This document shows, piece by piece, positions 43,234 through 52,896 of a stretch of 64,000 nucleotides of DNA. The notes beneath the pieces were generated by a model. It was given only the letters and a program-made list of their open reading frames with translations. It searched no databases and was not told the DNA's origin. Within the stretch, counting starts at the first letter, position 1. Every line of letters begins with the position of its first letter. Position numbers and translations under genes: made by a program. The DNA is from Hellea balneolensis DSM 19091 (GTDB lineage Bacteria > Pseudomonadota > Alphaproteobacteria > Caulobacterales > Maricaulaceae), in NCBI RefSeq assembly GCF_000428525.1, contig NZ_KE386760.1:147832-211831 (forward strand), written 5' to 3'.

Positions 43234-44061
43234 TTAGTCCCGCAGCAACTCATTTACGCCCGTTTTGCTGCGTGTTTTGGCATCCACAGTTTTGACGATA
43301 ACGGCGCAAGCCAAGCTGTGAGTGCCGTCCTTACTCGGTAAGGTTCCCGGAACAACCACAGAAAAGGCGGGGACTTCACCGTAGCTAATTTCGCCTGTGG
43401 CGCGGTTAAGAATTTTTGTCGATTGGCTGATAAAGACGCCCATAGCCAGAACCGCGCCTTCGCGGATAATAACGCCTTCGACAACTTCGGAACGTGCGCC
43501 AATAAAGCAGTTATCTTCAATAATGGTCGGGTTCGCTTGTAGGGGTTCTAACACACCGCCAATGCCGACACCGCCCGAGAGATGAACATCCTTACCGATC
43601 TGTGCGCAGGATCCAACTGTAGCCCATGTGTCGACCATTGTGCCTTCGCCGACATTCGCGCCAATATTGACATAGCTGGGCATGAGCACCGCATTTGGTG
43701 CTATATATGAACCGCGGCGGACTGTGGCGGGCGGTACAACACGGAAGGCTGCTTTTTGGAAATCAGCTTCGGTCCAACCTTCAAACTTGCTGGGCACTTT
43801 ATCATAAAAATGACCATCTTGTGGGCCGCCTGTCATGACGGCATTAGGATGAATTCGAAAGCCCAGAAGCACGGCTTTTTTGAGCCATTGATGCACGACC
43901 CAATCGCCATTTCCTGCTTTGGAGGCCACGCGCATTTCGCCTGAGTCCAGCGCCATGATCGCTGCTTCAATAGCGTCCCGTGTTTCGCCTTTGATTTCAG
44001 GCGAAAGGGAGGCGCGGTCCTCCCAAGCGGCATTGATAAGGGTTTCGAGTTGGCGTGTCAT
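43234..44061 (-). CDS. dapD: Tetrahydrodipicolinate N-succinyltransferase
   Basis: 275-residue DapD for the succinylase branch of lysine/meso-DAP synthesis. Left-handed beta-helix with hexapeptide repeats ([66 protein letters not shown]) and the [32 protein letters not shown] coenzyme A side. Complete, standard length. Convergent with the small gene at 42933. Confidence 0.97.
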   Translation of the reverse strand: MTRQLETLINAAWEDRASLSPEIKGETRDAIEAAIMALDSGEMRVASKAGNGDWVVHQWLKKAVLLGFRIHPNAVMTGGPQDGHFYDKVPSKFEGWTEADFQKAAFRVVPPATVRRGSYIAPNAVLMPSYVNIGANVGEGTMVDTWATVGSCAQIGKDVHLSGGVGIGGVLEPLQANPTIIEDNCFIGARSEVVEGVIIREGAVLAMGVFISQSTKILNRATGEISYGEVPAFSVVVPGTLPSKDGTHSLACAVIVKTVDAKTRSKTGVNELLRD

Positions 44062-44116
44062 TGAGCTGTCCTTTTATAAGTCGTCGGCAACATAGAGCCG
44101 GCATGTCTGGCGTCAA

Positions 44117-44581
44117 TTAAGAATTTTGGCGTTTTAATTTTTCAAGCGTGACATGAAGCGATTCCAAAAATTTTGAACGGTCTTTATGTGTGAAAGGCGG
44201 CGGCCCGCCCATATTAGGCATATCCGCTCCAGCGCGAAGGTCTGCCATAATGGCCCGCGTCGCAATTGCGCCGCCTATAGAATCCTTGGTGAAGGCTTTG
44301 CCATTTGGCGCTAGGACTGCGGCGTCTTGCTTTAAACACCTTTCAGCCAACAATATATCAGAGGTTACAACAACCGAGCGCGCATTGGCCCGCTCCGCAA
44401 TATAATCATCAGCGGTGTCAAATCCGTCTGAGACGGCTATAAATGTAATGAGCGGCTCGCGCGGTACGCGCAGGAAAGAATTGCTAACGACAATAACGGG
44501 TACTTCATGCCGCCTTGCGACTTTGTAACATTCCTCGCGCACGGGACAGGCATCAGCGTCAATATAAAGGGTAAGCGTCAT
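44117..44581 (-). CDS. UPF0178/YaiI family protein
   Basis: 154 residues. YIDADACPVREECYKVARRHEVPVIVVSN and DIAERANARS VVVTSDILLAERCL-type strands of a PIN-like fold, plus NGKAFTKDSIGGAIATRAIMADLR are the DUF188 signature (acidic D-D-x-D layout seen). Role unknown. The ATG 44581 gives MTLTLYIDAD. Confidence 0.94.
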   Translation of the reverse strand: MTLTLYIDADACPVREECYKVARRHEVPVIVVSNSFLRVPREPLITFIAVSDGFDTADDYIAERANARSVVVTSDILLAERCLKQDAAVLAPNGKAFTKDSIGGAIATRAIMADLRAGADMPNMGGPPPFTHKDRSKFLESLHVTLEKLKRQNS

Positions 44582-44756
44582 AATATGTGCATAAGGCAAG
44601 TCTGTTGGGCTGTTAAGCCGTTAAGAGTTAACACATTCTTTAGGCCCCGCTGTGATAGACTCCTCACAAGAGCGTGACAGCCTTAACTGTGAAAGAGAAT
44701 TGACATTTCAGGTTCGAAAACCGCACACTTACATCTGTAATTTCCGGAGACCTATT

Positions 44757-46733
44757 GTGGCTTTGAAAAGATTATTGACGACAACAGCGCTTGTGCTTTC
44801 TACGGCCTTGTTAGTCTCTTGTGGAGGCGGCGGCAGCAGCAATAGTACGGGCGGCGGAGGCTCCGCTGTCGTGCCACCACCACCACCGCCACCTCCTCCT
44901 CCAACCGTTTTCGGAGATATTATACCGCCTGTTGTCAGCTTCAGTCCTTCGACATTGACTGTTGCGTCGGGCGATACAGGAAGCGCGTCGCCTTCTGCTA
45001 CTGACAATATAGGTGTCACATCTGGGCCAACGGTCACATGTACGAAAGGTGGAAGTTTTTCAAACGGGACCTTCACAGCTCCTCAATCACGATGCTTTGA
45101 TGTTACGAGCGTGTGCACGGCAACGGCGCGTGATGCAGCCGGGAATACTGGGTCTGCGACTTTAACCGTAACAACCCCTAAGCGCTCTTTACCTGTCGGT
45201 GACCGCAAAATTTCGGGCCGTTTAACATTTGATCTTGTCCCGCTCAATACATCCACAAATGGTTTGAATTATTCGGCGATTTCGCAAGAACCAGCGCGGG
45301 GCATAACCATTGAGGCGCTTGATGCATCAAACGCGTTATTGTCTTGCGGTGTTACGGATGCAAATGGGAATTATGAAGTTTCTGTAAATTCAAACACGGA
45401 TGTTCGTATTCGGGCGAGAGCCGAAATGATGCAGACCACAGGGCCTAAATGGGATGTCAGCGTTATTGATAATACAAGCAGCAATGCGCTCTATGCGCTT
45501 AATGGAAGCCTTGCCTCTTCTGGAACAGTTGATTCTACCCGTAACCTTAATGCGGCCTCGGGTTGGGGAGGTAGCAGCTATACGGGGACACGTGCTGCAG
45601 CCCCATTTGCTATCTTAAATCCGATTTATGATGCGCTTCAACAAATCTCGGTGATTGATCCGGATGTGGTCTTCCCGCCTAATGAATTTGGCTGGAGCGT
45701 TAATAATCGCCCTGCCAATGGTAATGTTGCTAATGGCGAAATTTCGACGTCTTCCTATGTTGGCAATGGGCGCGTGAATATTCTAGGCGCGGCCGATAAT
45801 GATACGGATGAGTATGATGATCATGTCGTCATCCATGAGTGGGGGCACTATTTCGAAGACCAACTCTCGCGTTCAGATTCTCTTGGCGGACCTCACTCAG
45901 GGAGTGACCGCTTAGACCCTCGCGTTGCCTTAGGCGAAGGCTTTGGGAATGCTCTTTCGGGTATGATTACGGACGACCCGTTCTACCGGGACAGTAGCGG
46001 CAGCCAACAAGCGAATGGGTTTTCTATTGATGTTGAGAGTAATTCAGCCTCTCCTGAGGGGTGGTTCAACGAATTTTCTGTGCAATCTATTCTCTATGAC
46101 CTTTATGATAGCGCCGATGAGGGGGCTGACACGATTACATTGGGGCTGGGCCCGATTTATAATGTCCTGACGGATCCTGATTATACAGGCCAATCTTTGT
46201 TTACGACGATTTTCAGTTTTTTAGATGAGGTTCGGAGTGCAGAACCCGGAAACGTAACGGCCATAAATGCATTAGCGGCGGCGCAAAGCATAGACGGCAC
46301 AGGTAAAGATGGTGCAGGCGAGAGCAATAACGGTTCGACGGCGAATTCATTGCCCGTTTACAAAACCGCCTCAGTAAACGGGGCGGCTGTGCAAGTCTGC
46401 TCAGCGGGCACAAACTCCCCTGCAACTAATCCAGTGCTATTTAATAAGCTTCGTAATCGTAATTATGTAAGATTTACCATTACAAATGCTGGAACGCATA
46501 CGGTGAGCATGACACGAACTTCGGGGTCAACCTCCCGCGATCCTGACTTCATTATCTATAGAGATGGCGTGCCAGTGTTGCGGGCTGAAAGTGCTCCTGG
46601 CGAAAGAGAGGCTGTGACGGTTTCCCTGACCGCGGGTGACTATGTTGTTGATGCTTATGATTTCTTCAATTTGGGCCAAGGCGGCTCAGGCACTCCGGGT
46701 AATGCGTGCTACGATTTCACAATCACTCAGTAG
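44757..46733 (+). CDS. Large HEXXH metallopeptidase-like lipoprotein
   Basis: 658 residues. Lipobox LVSC near 22, then a Gly/Ser run and a poly-proline stretch (ten Pro), an HYR-like domain (about 60-140), a carboxypeptidase-regulatory-like domain (ISGRLTF..., ANGNYEV), then a region with HEWGHYFE (HEXXH) and downstream ALGEGFGNALSG offering a third Glu ligand, and a C-terminal PPC-like sandwich (TNAGTHTVSMTRTSG, VSLTAGDYVVDAYD). Zinc peptidase on the cell surface is inferred; no known family. GTG start has GGAG upstream. Co-transcribed with the gene at 46740. Confidence 0.7.
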   Translation: MALKRLLTTTALVLSTALLVSCGGGGSSNSTGGGGSAVVPPPPPPPPPPTVFGDIIPPVVSFSPSTLTVASGDTGSASPSATDNIGVTSGPTVTCTKGGSFSNGTFTAPQSRCFDVTSVCTATARDAAGNTGSATLTVTTPKRSLPVGDRKISGRLTFDLVPLNTSTNGLNYSAISQEPARGITIEALDASNALLSCGVTDANGNYEVSVNSNTDVRIRARAEMMQTTGPKWDVSVIDNTSSNALYALNGSLASSGTVDSTRNLNAASGWGGSSYTGTRAAAPFAILNPIYDALQQISVIDPDVVFPPNEFGWSVNNRPANGNVANGEISTSSYVGNGRVNILGAADNDTDEYDDHVVIHEWGHYFEDQLSRSDSLGGPHSGSDRLDPRVALGEGFGNALSGMITDDPFYRDSSGSQQANGFSIDVESNSASPEGWFNEFSVQSILYDLYDSADEGADTITLGLGPIYNVLTDPDYTGQSLFTTIFSFLDEVRSAEPGNVTAINALAAAQSIDGTGKDGAGESNNGSTANSLPVYKTASVNGAAVQVCSAGTNSPATNPVLFNKLRNRNYVRFTITNAGTHTVSMTRTSGSTSRDPDFIIYRDGVPVLRAESAPGEREAVTVSLTAGDYVVDAYDFFNLGQGGSGTPGNACYDFTITQ

Positions 46734-46739
46734 GAGATA

Positions 46740-47276
46740 ATGATGTATAAATTGATATTAATCGCGCCTGCGATAATGGCTTTGACTATAGCGTCAGCCT
46801 GTGCTGCGAAGCCAAATGTTCCACATAAAAATGTTCAAAAATCAGCTATGGCGTCTCAAAATTACATTAAGCCCGGGGCGGGGATTGGCTACGCGCACAA
46901 TTTGAAATCACAATATAATGTAGGTGAAACCACGACTTTTAAGCTTTATTTGGGCGAATCCTACGATAGCGGCGTAATGCGCGTGACTGTAACGGCAACA
47001 GGCGTTCAGCTTTTGGCGGCAGACCCGAAAGACTTTGATATGAGTATAGGCGGGGATCACGAGATGACAGTATCCTTCACTGCGAATTTCAATGGGCGTC
47101 ATTATATAAATGTTCAAGCGCTGGCCGACATAGGTGATGGAAATTCTATGAGCCGTGTGTTCTCAATACCCGTTCAAGTCGGGCCGGTCACTACACAGAA
47201 ACCCAACCCTGACATGAAGACGATGGCTGACGGCGAAAATATTATCGAAATGACCGCCGAAGAAGAGATTAAGTAA
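46740..47276 (+). CDS. Small exported protein, partner of the HEXXH lipoprotein
   Basis: 178 residues with a signal peptide ending SACAA, probably lipidated, and a beta-rich mature part (VGETTTFKLYLGE, GVMRVTVTATGVQLLA, HEMTVSFTANFNGRHYINVQAL). Function unknown. It follows the HEXXH lipoprotein by 6 bases with its own GGAG ribosome-binding site, so the pair is likely one operon. Resembles small accessory proteins of secreted factors, but no family was recognised. Confidence 0.65.
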   Translation: MMYKLILIAPAIMALTIASACAAKPNVPHKNVQKSAMASQNYIKPGAGIGYAHNLKSQYNVGETTTFKLYLGESYDSGVMRVTVTATGVQLLAADPKDFDMSIGGDHEMTVSFTANFNGRHYINVQALADIGDGNSMSRVFSIPVQVGPVTTQKPNPDMKTMADGENIIEMTAEEEIK

Positions 47277-47285
47277 ACCTCACAT

Positions 47286-47324
47286 CGTGTCATGACATTA
47301 AAGACAATGGCCATGACACGTTTT
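47286..47324 (+). terminator. Hairpin terminator candidate after the HEXXH operon
   Basis: CGTGTCATG (47286-47294) pairs with CATGACACG (47312-47320); an inner CATT/AATG pair extends the stem. Followed by TTTTC, a weak T-tail. Confidence 0.5.
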
Positions 47325-47353
47325 CATTTGCTTTCATGATTTTTTGCGTCCTA

Positions 47354-47370
47354 CCGTATAACTAATACGG
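47354..47370. promoter_or_regulatory. Inverted repeat at the RHH-gene promoter
   Basis: CCGTAT-AACTA-ATACGG is a perfect 6+5+6 inverted repeat ending 11 bases before the start of the RHH-TM gene. Position and length suit a ribbon-helix-helix autoregulatory operator; this is inference. Confidence 0.5.
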
Positions 47371-47381
47371 AAGGGATTCCC

Positions 47382-47948
47382 ATGAAGAAAACTGAGAAAA
47401 TAGAAGTGCGTCTGTCGCATGAAGAGAAAACAGCGCTCACGAATTTGGCGGAACAAGAAGGCCGAAGCGTGAGTGATCTCGTGCGCGGCCTTATTGAGCG
47501 CTACATGTCCATCAATACAACGCGCTTACCGCGTAAGATGCCGTGGCTCTTACTGATGGCGATAGGTATAGCGGGGTTTTTTGTAGGCCACATTGCGACC
47601 TATTTGATAGCCAAATCCCACCATCATACACCCATTTATGATATGCGGGTTGAGCTTGGCGGTGACGGCATAAGCTTTCCGCTCTTGGCTAAACCCGGAC
47701 AGGGTTCAGTATTTACGATTCCGGCAAAAAGCGGAGATATCCTCATCAAGCCCAATATCGAGAGCGTCCCTGAAAACCTGACGAGCGTGACGGTGTCCCT
47801 TTGCCGTCAATCAGGAACAAGCTGCGAGTTTATTGCTGCGCCTAAGCTTCAATTTAATCCAAATCGGCAAAGCGCTATCTCCTTCAAAGAAGATAGCGGA
47901 CAGGAGGTTTATATCTATCTGCATAAAACGCGGCAGCCCGGCAAATAA
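47382..47948 (+). CDS. Ribbon-helix-helix protein with transmembrane and periplasmic domains
   Basis: 188 residues. The first ~45 (KTEKIEVRLSHEEKTALTNLAEQEGRSVSDLVRGLIERYM) look like a CopG/RHH DNA-binding domain. A basic linker precedes a single membrane helix (WLLLMAIGIAGFFVGHIATYLIA) and then about 115 residues outside with two Cys (LCRQSGTSC). A DNA-binding domain tied to the membrane by one helix suggests a one-component sensor. No known family recognised. The gene ends 1 base before the stop of gltB on the other strand. Confidence 0.75.
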   Translation: MKKTEKIEVRLSHEEKTALTNLAEQEGRSVSDLVRGLIERYMSINTTRLPRKMPWLLLMAIGIAGFFVGHIATYLIAKSHHHTPIYDMRVELGGDGISFPLLAKPGQGSVFTIPAKSGDILIKPNIESVPENLTSVTVSLCRQSGTSCEFIAAPKLQFNPNRQSAISFKEDSGQEVYIYLHKTRQPGK

Positions 47949-47949
47949 A

Positions 47950-50900
47950 TTACTCTGCGGCAGCCTGGGTTAAAGGTATTTTCAATCGGCTCAACATTTC
48001 CTTTGGTATGACTTGCCAGAACTTACCCCGTTCTAGGTCCCATTCTGTCAGTAATTTCTTGGAAAATTCGGACCCAGTCAGCGCCACATGTCGGCGAATG
48101 AGGTCTAGACACTCTTCCTCATAATGCTCCGCATCAAAGCGCTGCCAGACGACGCTGTCAGGGTTCACAGCCTTTTCAAAGGTGTTATCCTCATCATAAA
48201 TATAGGCCATGCCTCCCGTCATACCTGCACCGAAATTATCACCGACTTTGCCAAGGATAACGGCAGTGCCGCCTGTCATATATTCGCAGCCATTCGTGCC
48301 GCAGCCTTCAATCACTGTAATAGCGCCTGAGTTTCGGACGGCAAAACGCTCACCAGCGCGGCCCGAGACCATAAGTGTGCCGCTCGTCGCGCCGTATAGG
48401 CAGGTATTGCCGATAATGGCACTCTCGTGATGCTCAATAGGTGTACTGCCCTGCGGGGCGACAATGATCTCGGCGCCTGAGAGGCCCTTTCCGACATAAT
48501 CATTGGCGTCTCCATCGACGATAAGGCGAAGGCCTTTCATGCCAAATGCGCCAAGGGACTGTCCGGCTGAGCCGCGAAGGCGGACGGTTAATTGCCCGTC
48601 GGGCAAGCCTTCTGCGCCAAAGCTTTGGTAGATATGTGAACTTGTGCGCGTCCCGACAGCGCGGTGCGTATTTTCAACGGCATAGGTTAGATAAGTTTTC
48701 TCCCGCCGTTCAAAGAGCTGACGCGAATCTGCGATAATATTTGTGTCCAGTGTTTCTGGCACCTCGATACGCTCTCTGCGCGTATCTTTGATTCTGGAAT
48801 TATCAACACGGGCGAGAATGGGGTTGAGGTCTAAATCGTCAAGGTTTTCCGACCCGCGAGAAACCTGGGCCAATAAATCCGTGCGGCCAATAATTTCATC
48901 AAGTGTTTCAACACCGAGTTCTGCCAGTATTTCGCGCACGTCTTCGGCGATAAAGGTCATTAGGTTAATAACTTTCTCAGGCGTGCCTGTGAATTTTTCG
49001 CGAAGACGCGGGTCTTGAACGCAGACGCCAACGGGGCAAGTATTAGAATGGCACTGACGCACCATGATGCAGCCCATAGCCACAAGGCTAAGCGTGCCAA
49101 TGCCATATTCCTCTGCGCCTAAGAGAGCTGCGATTACAATATCGCGGCCTGTTTTCAGCCCGCCATCTGTCCGCAATGTCACGGAATTACGCAGATTATT
49201 CAGCTTTAACACCTGATGCGCTTCTGACAGGCCAAGCTCCCAAGGAATACCCGCATATTTAAGGGATGTATTGGGCGAGGCTCCTGTACCACCATTATGT
49301 CCTGCAATAAGGATGGTGTCGGCTTTCGCTTTCGCAACACCTGCCGCAATGGTTCCAACCCCGGAAGAGGCCACAAGCTTTACCGCCACACGGGCCGTGG
49401 GATTGATTTGCTTGAGGTCGTAAATCAGCTGCGCCAAATCTTCGATAGAATAAATATCGTGATGCGGCGGCGGCGAGATAAGCGTCACGCCAGGCGTCGC
49501 ATTTCTGAACTTGGCAATCATTTCCGTGACTTTAAATCCAGGCAGCTGCCCACCTTCGCCCGGTTTAGCGCCTTGCGCGACTTTAATCTCAATTTCGCGG
49601 CATTGATTTAAATATTCCGCCGTTACGCCAAAACGTCCTGACGCTATTTGTTTCACGGCAGAGTTTGGATTATCACCATTGGGCAAGGGGACATATCGCG
49701 CGCGATCTTCTCCGCCTTCGCCAGACACGGATTTTGCACCAATACGGTTCATGGCAATGTTGAGCGTGCCATGGGCTTCGGGCGACAGAGCGCCGAGCGA
49801 CATGCCGGGCGTACAGAAACGGCGGCGAATTTCATTGACACTTTGCACGCGGCGTAGAGGCAGGGGTTTCCCGGCCGCTCTTATATCGAGCAGGTCTCTG
49901 ATTTGAATGGGCTTTTCATTATTCACAACATGAGCATATTTTTTGTAAAGCTCATAATCTTCAGACCCGACGGCTTCTTGTAGCATGTGGATCATTTCAG
50001 CTTTGTAAGCATGGCGTTCGCCCTTGGCGCGAACCCGGTAAAGCCCGCCAACAGGAAGGCGGACAACTGAGGGCTCATAAGCCCGCTCATGAGCTTCGAG
50101 TGCTTTGGCCTCAAGACCCGCAAGTCCGATGCCGGATATACGGGATGTCATGCCCGGAAAATTTTCTCCAACCAAAGCCCGCGATAGGCCCAACGCTTCA
50201 AAATTATTACCACCTCGATAGGACGAAATAACCGAAATACCCATCTTGGAAATAATTTTCAGCAGGCCGCCTTCAATAGCTTTCTTATATTGAGCTGTGG
50301 CTTCATCAACGCTCATATCCAGAAGGCCGCGATTCACGCGATCAGCAAGACTATCTTGCGCCATATAAGCATTAACCGCAGTCGCCCCGGCGCCAATCAA
50401 TACAGCAAAATAATGGGTGTCCAAGCATTCCGCTGAACGGACGATAATAGAACAGGAGGAGCGCAGACCATGGGAGACAAGATGTGTTTGCACGGCACCC
50501 GTACAGAGGATAATGGGCGCGGCCACATTATCATCATCTGTATATTCATCCGTGAGAATGATATTCTCAACGCCGCGCTTTACGGCTTCCTCGGCTTCGG
50601 CTTTAACGCGCTGCAGTACAGCTTTAAGCGCCGCGCCTTTATCGGAGGACACATCAGAGACAGCGAATGTGCAATCAATGATGTGGGCTTTCTTAGGCCC
50701 AGCCAATTTCTTAAATTTCGTGAGCATACCTGTCGTCATGACAGGGCTTTCGAGAACCAGCATTTCAGTGGTTTGGGAGCTGTCTTCCGCCAGGATGTTC
50801 CGCAGATTCTTAAAGCGGGTTTTTAACCCCATAACGCGTGTTTCGCGTAACGGGTCAATAGGCGGGTTCGTGACTTGGCTAAAGTTTTGGCGGAAGTAAT

Positions 50901-52470
50901 GTGATAAAGGTCTGTAAATATCAGAGAGTACGGCAAGGGGCGTATCATCACCCATGGATCCGACAGTTTCTTTGCCCATCTCGGCCATAGGCCCAAGGAT
51001 AAGTTCTAAATCTTCGAGGGTCTGGCCACAGGACACTTGCCGCCTTGCAAGGCTTTCGCCTGTTAGGGCGGGGGCCGGTTCTTTGCCTTCTAGTTTTTCG
51101 TCCAGACTAACAACCTTTTTAAGCCATTTTTTATAAGGCCGCTTTTCAGAAAGTTCATTCAGGATCTCAGTGGAGTCGTAAAACTTGCCGTCCTCCAAAT
51201 CGACAGCGATCATACGGCCGGGTTTTAACGCACCTTTTTGAACAATCGTTTTCTCTTCCATAGGGCACATGCCGGCTTCGGAGCCAACGGCTAAAACTCC
51301 GTCATTTGATATAGAGTAGCGCAAAGGACGAAGGCCGTTTCGGTCCAAACCTGCCATGACCCAGCGCCCGTCATAGGCGGCCAAGGCCGCAGGGCCGTCC
51401 CATGGCTCCATCACGCCATTACAATATTCATAGAGGGCGCGCCAACTTTCGGGCATAAGGTCACCCCGTTTAGAGTAAGCTTCGGGGATTAGCAATGTCT
51501 TCGCCATAGGCGCAGTTCGTCCGGCGCGTACCAATAATTCAAATACAGAGTCGAGCGCAGCAGAGTCAGAGCTGCCCTTTTGAATTACGGGTTTCACGTC
51601 ATCCGCGCGCTCACCAAAGGCGGCGCTAGCCATTTTAATCTCATGACTTTTCATGTGATTGGCATTGGCCTTGAGCGTATTGATCTCGCCGTTATGGGCC
51701 AACATACGAAAAGGCTGTGCAAGCCACCATTGCGGGAAGGTATTGGTGGAATAGCGCTGATGATAAATTGCGGCGCGGGAAATGAATCGCTCATCCTTCA
51801 AGTCAGGAAAGAAATTATCAATATCCTCGGCCAGGAACATGCCTTTATAAATAATTGTCTGAACGGAAAGAGAGCAGGCATAGAAGCTTGGGATCGCGGC
51901 TTCAATGGCGCGTTTTTCAATGCGGCGGCGAATGATGTAAAGCTCACGCTCTAACGTATTGCCTTTGCGGCCTTGCGGATCGCGGAACATGACTTGCTCA
52001 ATGGCGGGGCGGGTCGCTTTGGCTTTCTCTCCAATAACGGAGATATCAATCGGGACTTGCCTCCAACCATAAATATAAAAGCCCTCTTTTAGCAGCTCTG
52101 TTTCGACAATGGTTCGGGCGGCTTCTTGGCTATTGAAATCAGTACGCGGCAGAAAGAACATGCCGACCGCGATTTTCGCGGCGGTGGGTTTATGGCCTGT
52201 GTCCTCGACTTGGGCCCGGAAAAACCCTTGGGGGATATCAAGCCGGATACCCGCCCCGTCGCCCGTCTTGCCGTCAGCATCAACTGCGCCGCGATGCCAA
52301 ACATTTTTCAGCGCTTGCAAAGACATTTCAACAACGTCCCTGCGCGGTGTCCCGTCAATAGAGGCCACAAGACCGACACCGCAATTGGCGTGCTCGTCCT
52401 CAGGATTATAGGCATGAGCCGCGATTAATTTTTCACGGTCTGTTTCGTATTTTTTAAGCCAATCAGACAT
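47950..52470 (-). CDS. gltB: Glutamate synthase large subunit
   Basis: 1506 residues, full-length NADPH-GltB. The mature N-terminus is probably Cys30 (ANCGVGLVASI) after propeptide cleavage, forming the class II glutaminase. FMN region: SPPPHHDIYSIEDLAQLIYDL, HNGGTGASPNTSLKYAG and MGCIMVRQCHSNTCPVG, whose C-x5-C-x4-C is the [3Fe-4S] motif. C-terminal GXGXG domain with ANVY-like GANDYVGKGLSGAEIIV and GATSGTLMVSGRAGERFAVRNSG. Third in the gltD-gfa-gltB order on the minus strand. Confidence 0.98.
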   Translation of the reverse strand: MSDWLKKYETDREKLIAAHAYNPEDEHANCGVGLVASIDGTPRRDVVEMSLQALKNVWHRGAVDADGKTGDGAGIRLDIPQGFFRAQVEDTGHKPTAAKIAVGMFFLPRTDFNSQEAARTIVETELLKEGFYIYGWRQVPIDISVIGEKAKATRPAIEQVMFRDPQGRKGNTLERELYIIRRRIEKRAIEAAIPSFYACSLSVQTIIYKGMFLAEDIDNFFPDLKDERFISRAAIYHQRYSTNTFPQWWLAQPFRMLAHNGEINTLKANANHMKSHEIKMASAAFGERADDVKPVIQKGSSDSAALDSVFELLVRAGRTAPMAKTLLIPEAYSKRGDLMPESWRALYEYCNGVMEPWDGPAALAAYDGRWVMAGLDRNGLRPLRYSISNDGVLAVGSEAGMCPMEEKTIVQKGALKPGRMIAVDLEDGKFYDSTEILNELSEKRPYKKWLKKVVSLDEKLEGKEPAPALTGESLARRQVSCGQTLEDLELILGPMAEMGKETVGSMGDDTPLAVLSDIYRPLSHYFRQNFSQVTNPPIDPLRETRVMGLKTRFKNLRNILAEDSSQTTEMLVLESPVMTTGMLTKFKKLAGPKKAHIIDCTFAVSDVSSDKGAALKAVLQRVKAEAEEAVKRGVENIILTDEYTDDDNVAAPIILCTGAVQTHLVSHGLRSSCSIIVRSAECLDTHYFAVLIGAGATAVNAYMAQDSLADRVNRGLLDMSVDEATAQYKKAIEGGLLKIISKMGISVISSYRGGNNFEALGLSRALVGENFPGMTSRISGIGLAGLEAKALEAHERAYEPSVVRLPVGGLYRVRAKGERHAYKAEMIHMLQEAVGSEDYELYKKYAHVVNNEKPIQIRDLLDIRAAGKPLPLRRVQSVNEIRRRFCTPGMSLGALSPEAHGTLNIAMNRIGAKSVSGEGGEDRARYVPLPNGDNPNSAVKQIASGRFGVTAEYLNQCREIEIKVAQGAKPGEGGQLPGFKVTEMIAKFRNATPGVTLISPPPHHDIYSIEDLAQLIYDLKQINPTARVAVKLVASSGVGTIAAGVAKAKADTILIAGHNGGTGASPNTSLKYAGIPWELGLSEAHQVLKLNNLRNSVTLRTDGGLKTGRDIVIAALLGAEEYGIGTLSLVAMGCIMVRQCHSNTCPVGVCVQDPRLREKFTGTPEKVINLMTFIAEDVREILAELGVETLDEIIGRTDLLAQVSRGSENLDDLDLNPILARVDNSRIKDTRRERIEVPETLDTNIIADSRQLFERREKTYLTYAVENTHRAVGTRTSSHIYQSFGAEGLPDGQLTVRLRGSAGQSLGAFGMKGLRLIVDGDANDYVGKGLSGAEIIVAPQGSTPIEHHESAIIGNTCLYGATSGTLMVSGRAGERFAVRNSGAITVIEGCGTNGCEYMTGGTAVILGKVGDNFGAGMTGGMAYIYDEDNTFEKAVNPDSVVWQRFDAEHYEEECLDLIRRHVALTGSEFSKKLLTEWDLERGKFWQVIPKEMLSRLKIPLTQAAAE

Positions 52471-52479
52471 ACTTAATTC

Positions 52480-52893
52480 CTATTCTGCGCCGTAAAGTGC
52501 AAAGACCTCAGCGCCAGTAAGTTTTTCGCGCTCGCCTTCGAGATTATAAAAGCCGGGTTTTTCTTCGATGAAAAACTCTTTGGTAATTTTGACGTCATCC
52601 GAGATACCTTGGACCGCGCCTACGCAGACGGACATTTTTGATAGGTCTTCAACGAGGCGGTAAAAAAGGCTGCTGCCGCAGGTGCTGCAAAAACCACGTT
52701 CGGCCCATTCTGAACTACGATACCATTTCAGGCCTTTTCTGTTTTCAAATTCCACCATGGTGAAGTCGAGGCTCATATTAACACTACCGCTCCATGTACG
52801 GCACTGGCCGCAATGACAAGAATCCAGATGAGCAGGTTCCTCAACCTTAAACGCGACCTCGCCACAGAGACATTTTCCGTTGAGTTTTGTCAT
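52480..52893 (-). CDS. GFA-family zinc protein
   Basis: 137 residues. GKCLCGEVAF, CHCGQCRTW and GFCSTCGSSLFY give the Cys pattern of glutathione-dependent formaldehyde-activating (GFA/CENP-V) proteins. SVNMSLDF and FYNLEGE follow. Inserted between gltD and gltB, an arrangement not seen in the classic gltBD operon. Substrate unknown; formaldehyde/S-hydroxymethylglutathione for some relatives. Confidence 0.88.
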   Translation of the reverse strand: MTKLNGKCLCGEVAFKVEEPAHLDSCHCGQCRTWSGSVNMSLDFTMVEFENRKGLKWYRSSEWAERGFCSTCGSSLFYRLVEDLSKMSVCVGAVQGISDDVKITKEFFIEEKPGFYNLEGEREKLTGAEVFALYGAE

Positions 52894-52896
52894 AAT

